NCBI GenBank assembly: GCA_036265005.1
Contig: DATAPW010000340.1
Span: 1-59,869, forward strand
DNA from: JAMXLO01 sp036265005
GTDB lineage: Bacteria; Pseudomonadota; Alphaproteobacteria; Acetobacterales; Acetobacteraceae
DNA length: 59,869 nt
Reading direction: 5' to 3'
Position 1 is the first letter of the stretch. Each line of letters opens with the position of its first letter. A program made the translations under genes and the position numbers. The notes beneath the pieces were generated by a model. It was given only the letters and a program-made list of their open reading frames with translations, was not told where the DNA came from and made no database searches. This document shows, in pieces, positions 43,686 to 51,807 of the stretch.

Positions 43686-44888
43686 TCAGTGCAGACCCTC
43701 GCAGAACTTCGCGATGCGCTTGCAGCCCTCGGCCAGTGAAGCATCGTCCGTCGCCGTGCTGACGCGCAGATAGGGGCTCATGCCATACGCCGCGCCATGC
43801 ACCGTTGCGACATGTGCCTCCTCCAGCAACGCCATGCAGACATCCTGGTCGGTCGCCAGCTTGCGGCCGTCCGCGGTTTTCTTGCCGATGCAGCCTGCCA
43901 CATTGGGAAACACGTAGAACGCACCTTCAGGCTTGTGGCAGTTGATGCCCTTGCAGGCGTTCAGCATCTCCACCGCCATGTCGCGCCGGTTGCGGTAGGC
44001 GACGATCTGCTCGGCCACCCCGTCCTGCGGTCCATCCAAAGCCGCCGCCGCCGCCGCCTGGCCGACCGACGACACCCCCGCCGTCGCCTGGCCCTGCATA
44101 TTCACCATCGCGCGGATCAAATTTTTCGGGCCGCCGGCAAAGCCGATGCGCCAGCCGGTCATCGCATACGCCTTCGACGCGCCGGTGATCGTCACCGTGC
44201 GGTCGCGCAATTCCGGCGCCACTGCGGCAATCGTCGCGTGCTTGAACCCGTCGAACACCAAATGCTCGTACATGTCATCCGACATGATCCAGACATGCGG
44301 ATGCTTCTTCATCACCTCGGCAATCGACCGCAATTCTGCGGCCGAGCAGCAGGCGCCGGTGGGATTGTTGGGGTTGTTCAGGATCAGCCACTGGGTCTTC
44401 GGCGTGATCGCCGCGTCGATGTCCTCGGCACGCGGCTTGAAGCCGTTGTTCTGCGGGCAATTGACGAACACCGGCTCGCCATCGCAGATCTTCGTCATGA
44501 GCGCATAGGCGCTCCACGACGGCACCGGGATCACCGCCTCGTCGCCAGGATTCACCGTCGCCATCAGCGCGTTGAAGATCGCCTGCTTGCCGCCATTGGT
44601 CACGCAGATCTCGTCCAGTGCGAACTCCAGCCCGCTGTCGCGCTTGAACTTGCGCTGCACCGCCTGCTTCAGTGCCGGCGTCCCGTCCTGCGGCGGATAC
44701 TTCGTCTCGCCACGCAGCGCCGCCTCATGCGCCGCCTCGATGGCATGACGCGGACTGGCAAAATTCGGCTCGCCGATGGTGAGCTGGATGATGTCCACGC
44801 CCTGCGCGCGCAACTCCCGTGCACGGATCGTCATCTGCACACTGGCCGCGACCTGGACCCGGCCGATGCGGTCAGCGAATGCGGGCAT
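43686..44888 (-). CDS. PLP-dependent aminotransferase (AspC-like), copy 2
   Basis: 400 aa fold-type I aminotransferase, class I. Seen: VDIIQLTIGEPNFASP, NGGKQAIFNALMA, LILNNPNNPTGACC, the PLP Lys in TGASKAYAMTGWRIGFAGG. ATG 44888 overlaps the upstream aminotransferase stop by one base (TGATG), so it is translated from the same message. Substrate may be aspartate, aromatic or branched-chain amino acids; with the fused oxidoreductase and paa genes nearby, an aromatic role is possible but not shown. Confidence 0.92.
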   Translation of the reverse strand: MPAFADRIGRVQVAASVQMTIRARELRAQGVDIIQLTIGEPNFASPRHAIEAAHEAALRGETKYPPQDGTPALKQAVQRKFKRDSGLEFALDEICVTNGGKQAIFNALMATVNPGDEAVIPVPSWSAYALMTKICDGEPVFVNCPQNNGFKPRAEDIDAAITPKTQWLILNNPNNPTGACCSAAELRSIAEVMKKHPHVWIMSDDMYEHLVFDGFKHATIAAVAPELRDRTVTITGASKAYAMTGWRIGFAGGPKNLIRAMVNMQGQATAGVSSVGQAAAAAALDGPQDGVAEQIVAYRNRRDMAVEMLNACKGINCHKPEGAFYVFPNVAGCIGKKTADGRKLATDQDVCMALLEEAHVATVHGAAYGMSPYLRVSTATDDASLAEGCKRIAKFCEGLH

Positions 44889-46090
44889 CAGTGCAGTCCT
44901 TCGCAGAATTGCTGGATGCGCGTGCAGGCGTCGCGCAGTTCCTCGGTGGCGTTGGCATAGGCGATGCGGAAATGCCCCGGGTAGCAGAATGCCGTGCCAT
45001 GCACGGCGGCCACGCCGGTCTCCTCCAATAGCGCCAGCACGAAATCCTCGTCGGTGGCGATCTTCTTGCCGCCGCGCGACGTCTTGCCGATGCAGCCATG
45101 GATCGAGGGATAGACATAGAACGCGCCCTCCGGCTTGTGGCAGTTCAGGCCCGGAGCCTTGTTCAACATCTCCACGACGAGGTTGCGGCGCTCCTCGAAC
45201 GTCTTGCGCATCATCTCGATCGACTCTTGCGGGCCGGTCAGTGCCTCCACTGCGGCAGCCTGGCCGATCGACGAGGTGTTGGAGGTGGACTGGCTCTGCA
45301 GCTTGTCCATCGCCTTGATCAGCGCCAGGGGGGCGCCGGCGAAACCGATGCGCCAGCCGGTCATCGCATATGCCTTGGAGCAGCCGTTCATCGTCAGCGT
45401 GCGGTCCTTCAGGCGCGGTTCCACCTCCACGATGGTCGCCGGCTTGAAGCCGTCATAGGCAAGCTTCTCGTAGATATCGTCGGTGAAGATCCACACGTCG
45501 GGATGCCGCAGCAGTACGTCGCAGATCGGCCGCAGGTCCTCCGCCGAATATGCCGCACCGGTCGGATTGCACGGGTTGTTCAGCATGAACCATTTGGTCT
45601 TCGGCGTGATCGCCGCTTCCAGCGCTTCGGCGCGCAATTTGAAGCCGTTGTTCTGCTCGCACGGCACGAGTACCGGCTTGCCATCGGCCAGCGAGACGAT
45701 ATCCGGATAGCTGACCCAGCACGGGCTGGGGATGATCACCTCGTCGCCCTGGTCGAGCGTCGCCAGCATGGCGTTGAAGATCACCTGCTTGCCGCCGGTG
45801 GAGATGATGATCTCCTCCGGCTTGTAGTCGATGCCGCTGTCCCGCTTGAATTTCTGCGCCACCGCCTTGCGCAGCGCCGGGGTGCCGGCGACGTCGGTGT
45901 ACTTGGTCTCGCCGGCCTCGATGGCGCGGATCGCGGCGTCCTTGACGTTGCGCGGCGTCTCGAAGTCCGGCTCCCCCTGCGACAGGGAGATGACGTTCTT
46001 CCCCTCGGCGATCATGTGCCGGGCCTTGGTCGCGATGGCGATGGTCAGGCTCGGTTGGATACGGTCGAGGCGCTCGGCAGTGAGGTGCAT
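44888..46090 (-). CDS. PLP-dependent aminotransferase (AspC-like), copy 1
   Basis: 400 aa, same family and length as the gene that follows it. Seen: KNVISLSQGEPDFETP, STGGKQVIFNAMLA, MLNNPCNPTGAAYS, PLP Lys in NGCSKAYAMTGWRIGFAGA. Both copies end FCEGLH and keep the same 400-aa layout, so they arose by tandem duplication followed by clear divergence (roughly half of residues identical by eye). ATG 46090 gives MHLTAERLDRI; the longer frame to 46216 lacks support. It lies 31 bases after the permease stop. Confidence 0.93.
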   Translation of the reverse strand: MHLTAERLDRIQPSLTIAIATKARHMIAEGKNVISLSQGEPDFETPRNVKDAAIRAIEAGETKYTDVAGTPALRKAVAQKFKRDSGIDYKPEEIIISTGGKQVIFNAMLATLDQGDEVIIPSPCWVSYPDIVSLADGKPVLVPCEQNNGFKLRAEALEAAITPKTKWFMLNNPCNPTGAAYSAEDLRPICDVLLRHPDVWIFTDDIYEKLAYDGFKPATIVEVEPRLKDRTLTMNGCSKAYAMTGWRIGFAGAPLALIKAMDKLQSQSTSNTSSIGQAAAVEALTGPQESIEMMRKTFEERRNLVVEMLNKAPGLNCHKPEGAFYVYPSIHGCIGKTSRGGKKIATDEDFVLALLEETGVAAVHGTAFCYPGHFRIAYANATEELRDACTRIQQFCEGLH

Positions 46091-46121
46091 GGCGGATTCC
46101 CGGGAAAACAGCGGCCGGACC

Positions 46122-46952
46122 CTATCGGAGCGGCGGCGGAGGGGCAATTGTTCCCGCGGCAGACCCGCGCTGCGCCCGCCACACGGCAAGCAGGAGTCCA
46201 GCCACCACGGCCACAATGACCGTGGCCAGGGCGTACAGCTCCGGCGTGGCGCCGAGCTTGATCGAGGAAAATACCACCATCGGCAGGGTCGAGGCGCCCG
46301 GCCCCGAGGTGAAGCTGGCCACCACCACGTCGTCCAGCGACAGGGTGAACGCGAGCAGCCAGCCGGAGACCAGCGCCGGCGCCAGCAGCGGCAGGGTTAT
46401 CAGGGCGAAGGCCCGCCAGGGCGGTGCGTACAGGTCCATCGCCGCCGCCTCGAGGTCCGCCGGGGTGTCGGCCAGCCTGGCGCGCACCACCACCGCGACG
46501 TAGGCGACCGACACCGAGGCATGCGCCAGCGTCACCGTCCCGGCGCCGCGGCCGGCCGGCCAGCCGATCGCCTGCTGCAAGGCGACGAACAGCAGCAGCA
46601 GCGACAGGCCGGTGATCACCTCCGGCAGCACCAGCGGCGCGGCCAGCGCGGCGGCAAACGCCGCACGGATGGGGAACCGCCCGAAGCGGGCCAGCGCGTA
46701 GCCCGCCAGCGTGCCGACGATCAGCGCCAGGGTGGCGGAGATCGCGGCGATGCGCAGCGACAGCAATGCGGCGTCGATCAGCGGCTGGTCCCGCCAGAGC
46801 GCCGCATACCAGCGGAACGAGAACCCGGCCCACGCGGTGACCAGCCGCGAGTCATTGAAGCTGAGCGTCAGCAGGAAGCCGATCGGCGCGTAGAGGAACG
46901 CGTAGCAGACGATCAGCCAGACAAGCAGGGGACGGGGACGGGTCACGCGCAC
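46122..46952 (-). CDS. ABC transporter permease, PotC/PotI type, without partners
   Basis: 276 aa, six helices, inner membrane. The permease-ATPase contact loop is AAAMDLYAPPWRAFALITLPLLAPAL (EAA-type) and SLDDVVVASFTSGPGASTLP is the PotC/PotI fingerprint. These permeases import putrescine or spermidine with a second permease, an ATPase and a binding protein; none of these is in the window upstream or downstream. GTG 46952 or 46946 are possible starts, no ribosome site seen. A polyamine link is plausible because of the aminotransferase and PuuB-like oxidase at 57-59.6 kb. Confidence 0.87.
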   Translation of the reverse strand: MRVTRPRPLLVWLIVCYAFLYAPIGFLLTLSFNDSRLVTAWAGFSFRWYAALWRDQPLIDAALLSLRIAAISATLALIVGTLAGYALARFGRFPIRAAFAAALAAPLVLPEVITGLSLLLLFVALQQAIGWPAGRGAGTVTLAHASVSVAYVAVVVRARLADTPADLEAAAMDLYAPPWRAFALITLPLLAPALVSGWLLAFTLSLDDVVVASFTSGPGASTLPMVVFSSIKLGATPELYALATVIVAVVAGLLLAVWRAQRGSAAGTIAPPPPLR

Positions 46953-47075
46953 GAGTTATACGACCGGCCGAGCCGGATGGGCACGGCGCGGGCACGACAT
47001 CCTCGCGGACCAGCGAGCACCTCGCCGCGTTGTGGGGGCGCTCGGTCACGCATGGCGAATGCCAGTCACCGTGTA

Positions 47076-47108
47076 CCGTCATGGCCGGGACAAGCCCGGC
47101 CATGACGG
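47076..47108. repeat. Perfect 14-base inverted repeat
   Basis: Arms CCGTCATGGCCGGG (47076-47089) and CCCGGCCATGACGG (47095-47108) around ACAAG. It lies between the stress-protein genes and the permease gene (same strand). No T tract follows on either strand. The sequence is of the CGTCATGGCCGGGC type known as dispersed repeats in alphaproteobacteria. Confidence 0.7.
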
Positions 47109-47151
47109 CTGAGTAAGTGGGGACCAGCGGTCAATCAGCCTTGAATCGCAG

Positions 47152-47388
47152 CTACCTCGAGCGCACTCCCGGCCGCTTCTCGTCTTCCCATTGGTGCGCC
47201 GTCTCCGTCGCATGCCGGTCATCCGTCGGCGTGCCTTTCGGCCGCGTCTCCCCGTCGCGCTGGTGGGGGGCCCGCCGCGGCTTCGCGACGCGCGGACCGG
47301 TGATGCCGCTCGATGAGGGCGGATCGCTGGCGGGGAAGCTGTCCTCCACCGCCTGATCGTGCTGCCTCTCGGCCTTCCGCGTCGTCAT
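47152..47388 (-). CDS. Small hydrophilic stress-type protein with ESFPASDPPS-like motif
   Basis: 78 aa, highly charged and without hydrophobic segments. The N-terminal motif QAVEDSFPASDPPSSSG is found in many short uncharacterised proteins of soil bacteria, often beside ferritin-like and KGG proteins. Its ATG overlaps the stop of the upstream gene (ATGA at 47385-47388). Likely disordered. Function unknown. Confidence 0.78.
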   Translation of the reverse strand: MTTRKAERQHDQAVEDSFPASDPPSSSGITGPRVAKPRRAPHQRDGETRPKGTPTDDRHATETAHQWEDEKRPGVRSR

Positions 47389-47732
47389 CGCCGCAATGCC
47401 CGTTCCAGTTGCGCCTTGGTCATCCGCGAACGGCCGGGAATCTTCCGCCTCTTCGCCGCCTCATAGAGTTCCGCCCGCGTCCGCGAACGCCGCCCTTCCT
47501 TTTGCTGCTGCGCGGTCTGGCCGCGCCGCTCCTTGGATTTGCTGCGGGCATATTGCCGGCGGTTCTCACCCCGCGACTGCTGGTTCGAACTGCCGGACTC
47601 GCTCAGTGCAATCGCCACCGCTTGGCGGCGGCTCTTCACCTTGCCGCCCCGGCTGCTGTCCAGTTCGCCATGCTTCCATTCGTGCATGACGCGCCCGACG
47701 GTCTTGCGCTGTCCGCGCGACTGCTTAGCCAT
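47385..47732 (-). CDS. DUF6496-type basic small protein
   Basis: 115 aa. N-terminus AKQSRGQRKTVGRVMHEWKHGEL then KSRRQAVAIALSES is the DUF6496 pattern. The C-terminal half is Lys/Arg-rich and ends in a SAP-like or Rho-N-like segment (RTRAELYEAAKRRKIPGRSR). It could bind nucleic acid. AGGAGG precedes ATG 47732. It is cotranslated with the next small gene. Confidence 0.85.
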   Translation of the reverse strand: MAKQSRGQRKTVGRVMHEWKHGELDSSRGGKVKSRRQAVAIALSESGSSNQQSRGENRRQYARSKSKERRGQTAQQQKEGRRSRTRAELYEAAKRRKIPGRSRMTKAQLERALRR

Positions 47733-47754
47733 CGCACATACCTCCTGGCGGCAC

Positions 47755-48255
47755 TTATGCCGCCTGCTTCACCGCCTGCTGGTTGATGGCCTTCTTGGCG
47801 AGCCCGTTCAACAGCGTGTCCGCCTTCTTCTCCTCCTCGAGCGTCTCGTGCATCAATTGCGCGACCTGGTCCTCGCCGCACGCCTTCGCCCATGCGATGA
47901 TCGTGCCGTAGCGCGCCATCTCGTAATGCTCGACGGCCTGCGCGTTGGCCAAAATGCCGGCGTCCCGCACGACGCCTTCGGGAAATTCCCCAATCCCCTC
48001 CTCGCCTTCCTCGATCAGTCCGTTGATCGCCTCGCAGGTCTTGCCCTGCGCGCGCTTGCCAAGTGCCTCGAACGCCTTCTGCAGCCGTTCCACCTGGCCC
48101 TGGGTTTCTTCGCGATGATGCAGCAGCGCCTGCCTCAGATCCTCGTTCTGGGCTGCCTTCGCCATTTTAGGCAGTGCCTTCAAAATCTGCCGCTCGGCGT
48201 AATAGACGTCTTGCATGAAAGTGAGCATCAGGTCGTTCAATGTCTTGGTGGCCAT
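47755..48255 (-). CDS. YciE/DUF892 ferritin-like protein
   Basis: 166 aa four-helix ferritin-like protein. Ligand-type residues are seen in TFMQDVYYAERQILKALPKM, HHREETQGQVERL, AQAVEHYEMARYGTIIAWA and LHETLEEEKKAD-type helices (EHYE and ETLEEE). Associated in many bacteria with salt, osmotic or desiccation response. TGAGG lies before ATG 48255. Part of the small-protein set. Confidence 0.9.
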   Translation of the reverse strand: MATKTLNDLMLTFMQDVYYAERQILKALPKMAKAAQNEDLRQALLHHREETQGQVERLQKAFEALGKRAQGKTCEAINGLIEEGEEGIGEFPEGVVRDAGILANAQAVEHYEMARYGTIIAWAKACGEDQVAQLMHETLEEEKKADTLLNGLAKKAINQQAVKQAA

Positions 48256-48398
48256 GTGGTCCTCATGTTGATTGCAGCGTCACGTCGGCTTGGGGCGCGG
48301 CGATACCCACCATTGGTCCGGCGCCATTCCAGTCCTGCTGAGACAACGGTCGAGGCGTGGAGGCGTTCACGGCGGCCGCCAGCAAATGGCCGTGTGAA

Positions 48399-48926
48399 CT
48401 ACGAGGCCTCCACCGCCGTCGCGCCGTTGTTGCGCAGGATGGCCGCCGCTTCATCGCGCTTCGCCGCGGTCATCGCACGCACCGACAGGATCAGCGTCCC
48501 GCTCGCCGCCTTGGACTCGCGATTCTGCTGCTCGTCCTCGTTCGCCACGCTGCTGAGCGCGTAGGCCGCGCCACCAGCCAGGCCGCCGCCCACCACGGCG
48601 GCCGCGACCGCCGGCACCGCTGCGCCGCCGGTACCGATGACCACGCCGGCTGCCGCCAGCGCCGCCGCCGCTGCGGCGCCACTGGTGTGCAGCGTGCGCG
48701 CCTGCCGCGCATCCTCTTCGGTGTCCACCGGCCCGGCCCCGGACTCGGGCGTGGCTCGCTCACCCGGAGGGTTGGCTTCCGGCAGGCTCAGGTCCGCACG
48801 ATCGAACCCGGACAGCTCCAATTGCTCGACCGCATCCTGCAATGCATCCGGATCGCGGAAGCTGGCCCGCACCTCATGGATGTCGCCGATCGCAGGACCG
48901 GGTTTGCCGTAGGTCGCCTCGGACAT
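48399..48926 (-). CDS. Glycine-zipper containing stress-associated protein
   Basis: 175 aa. Acidic N-terminal half with EVRASFRDPDALQDAVEQLE, then an Ala/Gly-rich hydrophobic segment (GVVIGTGGAAVPAVAAAVVG, GGLAGGAAYAL) which could form a glycine-zipper hairpin in a membrane, then a C-terminal SGTLILSVRAMTAAKRDEA. Resembles general-stress proteins with two split alpha/beta repeats around a hydrophobic core. GGAAGGA precedes ATG 48926. Function unknown. Confidence 0.8.
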   Translation of the reverse strand: MSEATYGKPGPAIGDIHEVRASFRDPDALQDAVEQLELSGFDRADLSLPEANPPGERATPESGAGPVDTEEDARQARTLHTSGAAAAAALAAAGVVIGTGGAAVPAVAAAVVGGGLAGGAAYALSSVANEDEQQNRESKAASGTLILSVRAMTAAKRDEAAAILRNNGATAVEAS

Positions 48927-48997
48927 GGCTCGTTCCTTCCTTCGCCATTATCCTGGAACGTGTCGGACAACACGCCGTTTCACGGCGCTGCCTCAGC

Positions 48998-49195
48998 TCA
49001 CGGCGGAATGGTCGGCGCGTTTGGCGGCGGCTCCCGGTTCTCGTCGCCCTGCGGATCCACCGGCACGCCGCCGAGTGCGCCTGCGGGCAGATCGTTTCGT
49101 TCACCTGGCAAAATGTCGCGGGCTGAACGAATGCGCTGCGTGACGCGGTTCCTGCGCTGTATTCGCGAAGCGGGCTGATCGTCGGTTTCGCGCAT
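48998..49195 (-). CDS. Short hypothetical protein of the stress cluster
   Basis: 65 aa, charged N-terminus (MRETDDQPASRIQRRNRVTQ) and a Pro-rich tail. GGAGG lies five bases before ATG 49195, a good ribosome site for so short a gene. No domain is recognised. It is on the same strand as the other small stress genes and is spaced 71 bases from the glycine-zipper gene. Confidence 0.65.
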   Translation of the reverse strand: MRETDDQPASRIQRRNRVTQRIRSARDILPGERNDLPAGALGGVPVDPQGDENREPPPNAPTIPP

Positions 49196-49306
49196 CACGA
49201 CCTCCGACGCGGAAAGCAATGCGGGCCTGGAAAGCAAGGCGGGCCGCCCAGTGTAAGCCGGGCGGCCCGCCGAAGCGATCAACCTATGCTGATTGGGGTG
49301 CCAGGA

Positions 49307-49576
49307 TCAGCGCTGACCGCTTTGGGTGTGCTGGCCGCCCTTGCGGCCGGCTTCCGAAGCCCGTTGGCGATCTTGAGCGAAGTTGCCCGGATTGTGCTGC
49401 GCGCCGCCGCCACCGCGGCTGTTTTCACCACCCCGACGGCCGGCTTCGGCCGCCCGCTCACGATCATTGGCGAAATTGCCTGAACTGTGCTGCCCACCAA
49501 GCTGACCGGCGCGCGAAGCCCTTTCGCGATCCTCGGCGAAGTTGCCGGGATTCCCCGTATGCCGCTGTTCGGCCAT
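49307..49576 (-). CDS. KGG-repeat stress protein (YciG/con-10 like)
   Basis: 89 aa composed of three copies of a 20-residue unit: GNFAEDRERASRAGQLGGQH, GNFANDRERAAEAGRRGGEN and GNFAQDRQRASEAGRKGGQH, each ending in the GG or KGG motif. Such proteins are hydrophilic, heat-soluble and made under stress or at stationary phase. AAGGAGA lies upstream of ATG 49576. First of the small-protein set on this strand. Confidence 0.88.
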   Translation of the reverse strand: MAEQRHTGNPGNFAEDRERASRAGQLGGQHSSGNFANDRERAAEAGRRGGENSRGGGGAQHNPGNFAQDRQRASEAGRKGGQHTQSGQR

Positions 49577-49869
49577 CGCATTCGTCTCCTTCTTGCAGTC
49601 TGCGACGGGCGTACCCGTCCCCGCTGCAACGGAAGCGACGGCGATCGGTTGTGTTCACGATTGCTGTGAAGAATCCTGCCGGATTGTCATGAACGCCCGA
49701 TCGCGTTGGGCCTCGCATCGCCGACCGACGCGGGCATGGCGTGTCGGTCGCAACGCTCCACGAATGCGCGCATGAACCCGGCCTTTGCCTGGAAAATCTG
49801 CTCGGCCTCGGCGCGGCACAGCGCCGCCTCATCGACATCGCGGTCGGCAGAGGAAAGCACGCCGCGACC

Positions 49870-51408
49870 TCAATCAGTGCCGAATGACGGTTCGTCGCGA
49901 CGCAGGGACCGCGCAAGCGACGCCGCGACGATGACGGGCCGGTTCTGTGCCAGTTCGCGGCGCAGCGAGACATCGAGCTGCTCCAGCTCCCGAGCCAGCA
50001 CCTCCGCCTCGCGCGTGCCGCCTTTGACCAGCATCAGCACGTCCTGCGCTGCTGCCGCGGTGACATATGCCTCGAGCATCAACAATGCAGCGTGCAGCGC
50101 GCGCAGGTGCATCTCCACGGCGCTGGCGCCGCGGGACACCGCATCGCGCGCCGCGCGCAACGCCGCCATCGCATGGACGTAGGTTTCCGCGCGGACAAGC
50201 AGCGAATCCCGCGCAGCCGGTTGCGTGTTGCGGGGCCACCGCACGGGCGCCACGGCGGCCGTTTGATTATGATCCGGTTCCGCATGCAACGCTGCCAGCG
50301 TGCCAGGGAACAGGCGCTCGCGATGCAGGGCGCCGACCGCTGCGTCATCGTCGGCCTTGCGCCAGGTCTCGACGCCGTCGGTATCGATGTGATGCCGCCA
50401 GACCTGGCCGCTCGGATCGCCGGTCAGCACGAACAGGTCATCACTCGCACCGTCGCGCCACGCATCGAGCAACGCCAGCCCCTCGTAGGTTTCTGCACAG
50501 CGCATCCAGCGCCGCTGGTCGGGTCCGCCGGTGTCATGGCCGGGTATATACGGCTCCGCCAGCGCCTGGCCGGACTGCAGGCGTAGCAGTACCAATGCCT
50601 CGCTGCCGCGGTGGCGCGCGACGACGGCGATGCCGTTCTCGTCGAGCCGCGTCTCGCCGCGCACCAGGCCATCGACCAGCAGCGCCGCATCGATCGCCGC
50701 CGCATCGCCGGGCGCCAGTGCGAATTGCGACCCGAAGCGCGGGAAATCCGCGTGCAGCACGAAGGCCATGCCGCCGTGCCAGCCGATCCCGCAATCCACC
50801 TTGCGCCCATCCGCCGCACGAACATGGACGATGCTGGAAAGCCCGATCATGTCCTCGAACAAGGTGGGCTCGCGCGCATCAAGAACGCGCACGGCGTCGC
50901 CGAACCGCGCCTGCAACGCCTTCCGCTCGCCCGCGAATGGCTCAGGCGATCGCACACGCGGCGGCGCCGTGTTCGCCGACGGGGCAATTTCCGACAGCCG
51001 GCCGTCGAGATGGCTGCGATACAGCCGCACCGCACCGGCTGCGCCGACGAATTCGACCCGTGCCGGATCGCCGCAATACGGACCGTCGGCCGCGCCACGC
51101 CGGCGTTCAATCGTGCCTTGCACGACCAGCCCGCGATCATCCAGCGCCTCGCGTATCACCAGGACGGCGACCGCCAGCCGGTCCGCGCCAGCCAGCCGCC
51201 GCGGCGTCAGCCAACAATCCAGCGCCGCTGCATCGAGCATCCGCGGTTCGCCGGGAATATCGTAGCCTTCGACCAATGCGCCATCTGCGTGCCGGGTCGA
51301 GCGGAAGATGACGTGCTGGACAGGATCGGGGGCGACGCCGTTCAGGGCGACCAGTTGCGCCGCCAACTGCGCACCGGACCAGACGTCGCCGTCGGCGGCT
51401 GTCGCCAT
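49870..51408 (-). CDS. Large hypothetical protein, family not recognised
   Basis: 512 aa (536 if ATG 51480 is used). No signal peptide or helices. GGGGAGG directly before ATG 51408 decides the start. Visible blocks: QLVALNGVAPDPVQHVIFRS near the N-terminus, LFEDMIGLSSIVHVRAADGR and FVLHADFPRFGSQFALAPGD in the middle, SDDLFVLTGDPSGQVWRHHI later, and a helical C-terminus (AMAALRAARDAVSRGASAVE, LARELEQLDVSLRRELAQNR) that could be a coiled coil. It has no Cys-rich or Walker motif. It is on the same strand as the stress genes; the upstream 327 bases are AT-richer than the genome. I cannot name a function. Confidence 0.75.
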   Translation of the reverse strand: MATAADGDVWSGAQLAAQLVALNGVAPDPVQHVIFRSTRHADGALVEGYDIPGEPRMLDAAALDCWLTPRRLAGADRLAVAVLVIREALDDRGLVVQGTIERRRGAADGPYCGDPARVEFVGAAGAVRLYRSHLDGRLSEIAPSANTAPPRVRSPEPFAGERKALQARFGDAVRVLDAREPTLFEDMIGLSSIVHVRAADGRKVDCGIGWHGGMAFVLHADFPRFGSQFALAPGDAAAIDAALLVDGLVRGETRLDENGIAVVARHRGSEALVLLRLQSGQALAEPYIPGHDTGGPDQRRWMRCAETYEGLALLDAWRDGASDDLFVLTGDPSGQVWRHHIDTDGVETWRKADDDAAVGALHRERLFPGTLAALHAEPDHNQTAAVAPVRWPRNTQPAARDSLLVRAETYVHAMAALRAARDAVSRGASAVEMHLRALHAALLMLEAYVTAAAAQDVLMLVKGGTREAEVLARELEQLDVSLRRELAQNRPVIVAASLARSLRRDEPSFGTD

Positions 51409-51480
51409 TGCCCTCCCCTGGGCCCCCACTCGGCACGCCAATCCCTCGATCGGCCGTCCCTCAAACGCCTCATCTACCAT

Positions 51481-51807
51481 TGTGTGGCTTCGGCAATCTT
51501 TTCATCGAAGCGATACTTGCAAAAAGAGACAATTCGGACCAGCCCTATTACACGCAGGCGTAGCGGGATGCGCCGCCACGTCAACCCTCGACAAACGGAT
51601 TGCTGCAGCCTGGTTCAGCCGCAAAACGACAACCACGCCGACGGATCGTCCCTTTGTCAACAACGATAGATGGTGACATATACGAGATATTCGCGCTGGG
51701 CTATATAGAAGCGCCAGCGACACCTTATGAGTCCACGGAAAATCCGTTTATTATGAGCACGAAGAATAAATAGTGACCATGGATGCGGCGGCGCAGGGCC
51801 ACCAGTC
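51481..51807. other. AT-richer intergenic region
   Basis: 327 bases between the unknown protein and the MFS gene, both on the minus strand, noticeably poorer in GC than the rest. It contains a CGCTGG/CCAGCG hairpin (51694-51719) around CTATATAG and several AT runs near 51520 and 51740-51770 suitable for a promoter of the unknown protein. No coding sequence is seen. Confidence 0.45.

Noticed and set aside
47581..47596. GGTTCGAACT resembling a tRNA T-arm
   Set aside because: Lies inside the DUF6496 coding frame and no cloverleaf can be folded around it.
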